Assembly: GCA_031276585.1 (NCBI GenBank)
Contig: JAISMT010000158.1
Coordinates: forward strand, 1 to 10,065
Direction of reading: 5' to 3'
DNA from: Bifidobacteriaceae bacterium
Lineage (GTDB): Bacteria > Actinomycetota > Actinomycetes > Actinomycetales > WQXJ01
Length of the DNA: 10,065 bases
Both the position numbers and the translations under genes were made by a program. This document shows positions 8,301-10,065 of the stretch, piece after piece (position 1 is the first letter of the stretch; every line of letters starts with the position of its first letter). Below the pieces are notes generated by a model, which worked only from the letters and a program-made list of their open reading frames with translations, searched no databases and was not told the origin of the DNA.

Positions 8301-9207
8301 TTCGAGCAGTAACTATGCCACCATCCCGGGAAATCACCGAATCAAAAAAGTTAGAACCAGGGGAAACCGCGGTAGCTAACTGGGTGTTATTGAGCCGGGT
8401 GTAATCCCCGGTCAAAGACAAGTCCCCTTCATAAGCCAACATAGACAACTGGGCATCTACCGTGCCGTCCAAAGGGGCTTTAAAACCTTCCACGTTAATA
8501 GTGGCCGGAGAACTTGAACCCACCGTTTTGAAACCATCAAACACGGTCAAGTTGCGCAACGGATAACCGGGAGCTGTATAAGCAATGGTCAAACCCCAAC
8601 CTGCGTAACGGTCATAGCCGGTAGCAGCTTGCACGTCAGCACCCCAATATTCGCCATTACCGCCAGCTTGCACCAAGTCCGTGACATCTTTGAAGGAATG
8701 GTAAGCGGAGGAAGAACTGGGGTTGATGGCTAACACTTCACCAGTCAGTTTCTGGTAGGTGCCACCGGGGGTTTTGAAAGAAATCTGATTGGCTAAGTTA
8801 CGGTTCCCGCCCACTCCGTTAGTACCAGCGGTGAGGCGAGCCCCCCAATAAAGACCCGCAAACAGTACCTGGGCGCCATCGGGCAAATCTAACTGAGCGG
8901 ATGACGAATTGAAGGTGGACGAGTCACCGTCAACGTCCACCTGCACCATGACAAAGTTATTGTTGTCATAAGACCCGCCAGCCTGAGCGGTAGGGCAATA
9001 GGTTTTGTATTCCACCGGATCACAGGTCAACAACCCGTTACCAATAGTGAGAATGGCGCCGTTAGCGTTAGCCGAAAAACGCTGCGCGAAGTCAACCTGG
9101 CTGGGCGGATCCGCAGCTCGTACAGGGTGCGGTGCCATGGTCATAGCCAGCGCTGCCGCCAATGCTGAGACCACCCCCATGGCCAACAATCTTTTAATTC
9201 GCTGCAT
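2371..9207 (-). CDS. Giant LPXTG-anchored surface protein with about twelve DUF11-like repeats
   Basis: This 2278-residue protein is predicted to be exported and covalently attached to peptidoglycan by a sortase. Residues 1-31 form a signal peptide (basic QRIKR, a hydrophobic core, then PVRA before ADPPS). A globular head (about 34-355, including GAQVLFAGLYWG) precedes about twelve beta-sandwich repeats that resemble DUF11: 356-519, 520-653, 655-810, 812-952, 955-1080, 1083-1206, 1207-1367, 1368-1529, 1531-1684, 1686-1837, 1839-1972 and 1973-2103. Typical marks are ADLxVxK at the start, NNGPS, TDxLPAG and a final DPxxxNN. Then come a Thr-Pro/Gly stalk (2104-2205), LPRTG (2240-2244), a membrane helix (about 2249-2268) and the basic tail RVRYRR. 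I chose the ATG at 9207 because GAGGGGG (complement of 9213-9219) lies 5 bases upstream and the signal peptide follows directly. An in-frame ATG at 9270 would add 21 residues that do not fit a signal peptide. An adhesive or structural role is inferred; the ligand is unknown. Confidence 0.93.
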   Translation of the reverse strand: MQRIKRLLAMGVVSALAAALAMTMAPHPVRAADPPSQVDFAQRFSANANGAILTIGNGLLTCDPVEYKTYCPTAQAGGSYDNNNFVMVQVDVDGDSSTFNSSSAQLDLPDGAQVLFAGLYWGARLTAGTNGVGGNRNLANQISFKTPGGTYQKLTGEVLAINPSSSSAYHSFKDVTDLVQAGGNGEYWGADVQAATGYDRYAGWGLTIAYTAPGYPLRNLTVFDGFKTVGSSSPATINVEGFKAPLDGTVDAQLSMLAYEGDLSLTGDYTRLNNTQLATAVSPGSNFFDSVISRDGGIVTARNPAHRNLLGYDIKNLGASGVIPNGATKAAFTFSSAGDVYYPGMLALAINLYAPDFTSSTKSVVNVSSADGAKPGDTLQYTLLYANTGQDPAVKSVSCDPLPEGVEYVPGSLTLLTTPDTTVTTPKELPDNGTSFGRYDASKRQICVNLGRGAGAAQGGTGGTINVGDSTRFQFRVRILPEAGGTTLKNIAHLNYETGTTHVPAVFDTPPTNTPVAVTADAQITKTVSPSDQAIAGQAAVTTLAVKNNGPNQAEGVVVTDSLPANYVARAVAWSTANPAGPSGTCPVPAPGGTLTCELPDLASGQSATVSLSGAVESSVLDTTWSNVASVATTSYDPDLSNNVDTVSIPMTHQADLKIEKTPATATVTPGSAVNWTLKVTNQCNHVSGTNPGGCLSDALGVVISDSVAAASAGKLVLTSAVGGTGSGGDAGDVVVTCPGSLSNASSFQCQVAGEGRLRPGQSAVVQVTGYLRGDVSSGDFTNTAAVTSTTFDPVQADNLTSATVSPGQPVSDIQVIKTGPKQAVAGSRVSYTITAENFGPSDAAAVEIADALATYGLVSDAATTATSDRGICTVDTSSGVTCDLGTLPGPNAPGGVGGKATITITGALIPAATEPGTVSNKAVLTCGGQPCEEGSTPPLHPDTPTVETEVTASADLEVQKSADTALIPSPGDVVTYNILVRNLGPSAAKQVKLTDLLPAGMEAESFEVVSDSPGSCSLSSSPPECQLGDLAPEDLVQLQLTAKVDAVGSTPYEQEATASSTTSDPNTANNTAIWTHSGKPQADLLVLKYPHDNLTAGESTYYLVTVNNSGPSTASNLVLTDQLPPELKVDGALPDGCSADGQIVTCKKTDLPEGSPSWRLEIPVRVLPETDAGTVIKNTVTVTADTPDPAINNNSYTHTAIPIVTTDVEIDFSILYPGTGTGPCVTATDVPGSGQYTGPGSLRCAQIKLKNNGPASAKEVQILANTVVTSFADQSSFPSWCSVVNQELVCDLSNFTGVPILPPETSITFSFPFTLASSIPEGSYADCGRLSFCNNGPGGWASISTSTPESDLLNNYDTAGLEIAPPRTDLHLDKTALSTIQNPNGDTHQTYIAGQKFGYQLDLWVPATEGPSDELSLVAADAKEVTLTDTLPAGFLATQVNTGQGTCQISNPATSIQCELGTIPASTDPQDQQRVSVYVYGTIDPNVSGEISLGSGALNKAQAVSATPGPKGTVEPVEAEYNTDVVQVGDLAVSKLADAATSYAGSTVGYTVTTVNNGPSHAPGTVIEDTLPLGLTLDEGQSSTTCRVVGENSAGQQLVKCVLGTIAAGTSVNTRIVADTDPRDLRPYWCPGEPNVNAVECPEVLPPAGKLPRAIKNQVTVSSTALDSNAGNNSATAESELEALADIAVTAAVTTDTPSAGTKITYTLNGVNLGPSTLDYPVVVSTFPKGFVVTSVNEPWMNCTTSYTGEDLDVVYTVTCVGWKVTPFRQAFDPGITVPGTVTVAIPADIPAGPYTATAQAYSRSPVHCPDPTGQAGTCESNYENNYAEVTVNVVQVADTSIIKTLVAPNPIEVGNTVTYRLQATNNTGPSTATDVTISDTVPAGLTYVSGTVEGGPACAAPELIDGQAVIRCQVGTLQPGAQAAAVLVFAVDPDYQGELCNSALVGSGALDPNASDNSGTVCEQTVHEPPTDVGVTLTADDATVPPGGTLGYQARVENNGPDPTTGARVTFTVPPHLSGPQVAITGQTVGVTPETECTADGTVFTCLIGDLPVGGWVEYRISGVASGAAGDVVELVAAVTHDQIDSNVVNNTAQAEEVIEAQPTPPSPTPTPTPTPTPTPTPTPTPTPTPTPTPPGPTPTPPGPTPTPTPTPTPPGPTPTPTPTPTPPGPTPTPPGPTPTPPEPTPTSTPTPTPTPTSMPTPPGPAPTSPVPPVPPATDATPATGGPTASSPAGTQPLPRTGSDSLGFLGIGVLLTLVGGVLVSAARVRYRRLAQY
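2593..2898 (-). repeat. In-frame short tandem repeats encoding the Pro-Thr/Gly cell-wall stalk
   Basis: The DNA is a nested repeat. A 6-bp unit (Pro-Thr) alternates with a GGCCCAGGCGG segment (Pro-Pro-Gly) that recurs at 2651 (variant GGCTCA), 2672, 2693, 2732, 2771 and 2792, that is, at intervals of 21, 21, 39, 39 and 21 bases. All periods are multiples of three, so gain or loss of units would lengthen or shorten the stalk without breaking the frame. Such stalks carry surface proteins through the cell wall just before an LPXTG motif. Confidence 0.9.
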
Positions 9208-9307
9208 GTTTTCCCCCTCAGCCCAACTTAAAGCCCATTTCCTGGACTTGACCATGGTAACCCTAGACATAGTCGATAAACAGAGACCTCTTAAACCCCA
9301 CCCGGTG

Positions 9308-9581
9308 CACCTACCTGCGGACTATCCGCACGTAGGTGGGATTTGACAAGCAGGAAGCCAACCTACCTGCGGACTATCCGCACGTAGGTGGGGGCAAGAG
9401 CCGGATTCACCCCGATTTCACCCTGCCAACTCCACTTACCTGCGGACCCCCCGCACATAAGTGGGATTCCACACCCATCTCAGCCCATCCACACCCCACC
9501 CAACCCACCTACCTGCGGACTATCCGCACGTAAGTGGGATTTGATAAGCGTGAAGCCAACCTACCTGCGGACTATCCGCAC
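9308..9581. repeat. Array of five palindromic elements upstream of the giant gene
   Basis: The core TGCGGACTATCCGCA is a perfect hairpin with a CTA loop. It is flanked by CACCTAC/GTAGGTG arms outside a C-C mismatch. Copies lie at 9308-9338, 9361-9389, 9432-9464, 9504-9538 and 9559-9581; the last has lost its right outer arm. Centres are at 9323, 9375, 9448, 9521 and 9573, giving spacings of 52, 73, 73 and 52. Copy 3 has a different loop (ACCCC) and an arm pair CCACTTA/TAAGTGG that keeps pairing through matched changes. Copies 1-2 and 4-5, with the linker GGGATTTGAYAAGC, form a 198-bp-offset duplication. The array begins 100 bases upstream of the giant gene's start codon. It could be an operator array or a dispersed hairpin repeat. 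It is not CRISPR: the linkers are themselves repeated and uneven. Confidence 0.85.
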
Positions 9582-9614
9582 ACCGTTTACACGGACAGAC
9601 CCGACCTTCACAAA

Positions 9615-9690
9615 AGATCTGGGCGGAGCGAAGAGCTTTTGCGGGGCTAGTTCCTTGAGTGCCTGTAGGGAGAAGGTTTTGTGGGGCGCC
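9615..9690 (+). repeat. Dispersed repeat related to the 59-bp array, opposite orientation
   Basis: AGATCTGGGCGGAGCGAAGA (from 9615) followed by GCTTTTGCGGGG matches the minus strand of the 2123-2299 units (AGATCTGAGCGCAGCGAGGA, then GGTTTGGTGGGG). A later GTTCCT at 9650 also matches. A second partial copy, GGGAGAAGGTTTTGTGGGG, follows 40 bases later (about 9668-9686). The giant gene is therefore bracketed by inverted members of one family. No transposase, terminal inverted repeat or target duplication is seen here. Confidence 0.6.
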
Positions 9691-9716
9691 TCTAAGCCTT
9701 AGTCTGGTACGGAAGG

Positions 9717-9738
9717 CGTGGATCAATGGCGATCCACG
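9717..9738. other. Short perfect hairpin
   Basis: CGTGGATC (9717-9724) and GATCCACG (9731-9738) are exact complements around the loop AATGGC; a further G-T pair extends the stem. No T run follows on the plus strand, and on the minus strand CTTCCGTACC follows, so it is not a classical terminator. It lies between two repeat families in DNA without a convincing gene. Confidence 0.5.
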
Positions 9739-9782
9739 TCTAACTGAAACCATTACAAATGAGGGCCCCTGATCGAAAGCTT

Positions 9783-10065
9783 CCCGCCCTGCACGGTATA
9801 GACACAGAAAGACCGACTATTAAACTGCACAAACGCGGGAGACCCCAACCTTGAGCGGTATAGCAACAGAATGGACCCTGCCGGAGATGACTCACAGTTT
9901 GCAGAAAAACCACCCCGCCCTGCACGGTATAGACACAGAAAGACCGACCATTAACCTGCACAAACGAGGGAGACCCCAACCTTAAACGGTATAGCAACAA
10001 AAAGAACCCCCTGCCGGAGATGACTCACAGTTTGCAGAAGAACCACCCCGCCCTGCACGGTATAG
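9783..10065. repeat. Tandem repeat of 131-133 bp with internal half-repeats, running off the right edge
   Basis: CCCGCCCTGCACGGTATAG starts units at 9783, 9914 and 10047; the third is cut by the window end. The two complete units are over 90% identical by eye and end with GGAGATGACTCACAGTTTGC and a CCACC tract. Within each unit a second CGGTATAG starts a diverged half-copy (CAACAGAATGGACC against ACACAGAAAGACC). CGGTATAG therefore occurs at 9794, 9856, 9925, 9987 and 10058, with alternating spacings of 62, 69, 62 and 71. Neither 131 nor 133 is divisible by three, so the open frames across it shift from unit to unit and are unlikely to be coding. No cas genes are present, and the whole unit is conserved rather than only a short repeat. 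Confidence 0.85.

Noticed and set aside
9208..9270. Alternative upstream ATG (9270) for the giant gene
   Set aside because: The added 21 residues precede the basic start of the signal peptide and do not fit it; the GAGGGGG site before the ATG at 9207 fits better.
9343..9348. TTGACA, a perfect -35 consensus on the plus strand in the palindrome array
   Set aside because: There is no -10 box 16-18 bases downstream (CCTGCG lies there), the second copy reads TTGATA, and no plus-strand gene follows.
9740..10000. Minus-strand open frame of 86 codons over the 131-bp repeat
   Set aside because: The unit length changes the frame between copies and the frame is not kept by the substitutions; it looks like repeat DNA rather than a gene.
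9308..10065. CRISPR array
   Set aside because: The palindromes have short, repeated or uneven linkers, and the right-hand repeat is conserved along its whole 131-133 bp; no variable spacers and no cas genes.

Overview
The window looks like part of a chromosome from a moderately high-GC, Gram-positive actinobacterium. The evidence is a GlmU of 496 residues with the long C-terminal tail typical of actinobacteria, a tRNA-Gln(UUG) transcribed divergently from glmU, and a very large LPXTG-anchored surface protein. A member of the Actinomycetaceae would fit, but I cannot name the genus from sequence alone. Only two protein-coding genes are well supported; the rest is one tRNA and an unusual amount of repetitive intergenic DNA.

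Layout. Bases 1-52 hold the short gap after glmU, with a possible ribosome binding site and TTG start of the next gene running off the left edge. Bases 53-1543 (minus strand) are glmU, the bifunctional enzyme that makes UDP-GlcNAc for peptidoglycan. Bases 1544-1835 are a divergent intergenic region with several inverted repeats and a promoter for tRNA-Gln (1836-1907, plus strand). Bases 1908-2003 hold nothing I can call. Bases 2004-2319 are a tandem array of a 59-bp repeat, abutting a long hairpin (2320-2359) just past the stop of the giant gene.

Bases 2371-9207 (minus strand) encode a 2278-residue secreted, sortase-anchored protein: signal peptide, a globular head of about 320 residues, about twelve DUF11-like beta-sandwich repeats, a Thr-Pro wall-spanning stalk, LPRTG, a membrane helix and a basic tail. 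Its middle (about 5107-5961) is clearly poorer in GC than the rest.

Upstream of the giant gene the final 860 bases carry no convincing gene. They contain five copies of a palindromic element (9308-9581) whose centres are spaced 52, 73, 73 and 52 bp, two copies of a dispersed repeat related to the downstream 59-bp array but in the opposite orientation (9615-9690), a short perfect hairpin (9717-9738), and a 131-133 bp tandem repeat running off the right edge (9783-10065).

Functionally, glmU and tRNA-Gln are housekeeping genes. The giant gene is an accessory adhesin-like surface protein framed by three different repeat families. I did not find a defence system, mobile element, CRISPR array or biosynthetic cluster. 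The most unusual material is the helically phased palindrome array upstream of the surface-protein gene and the related repeats that bracket it.
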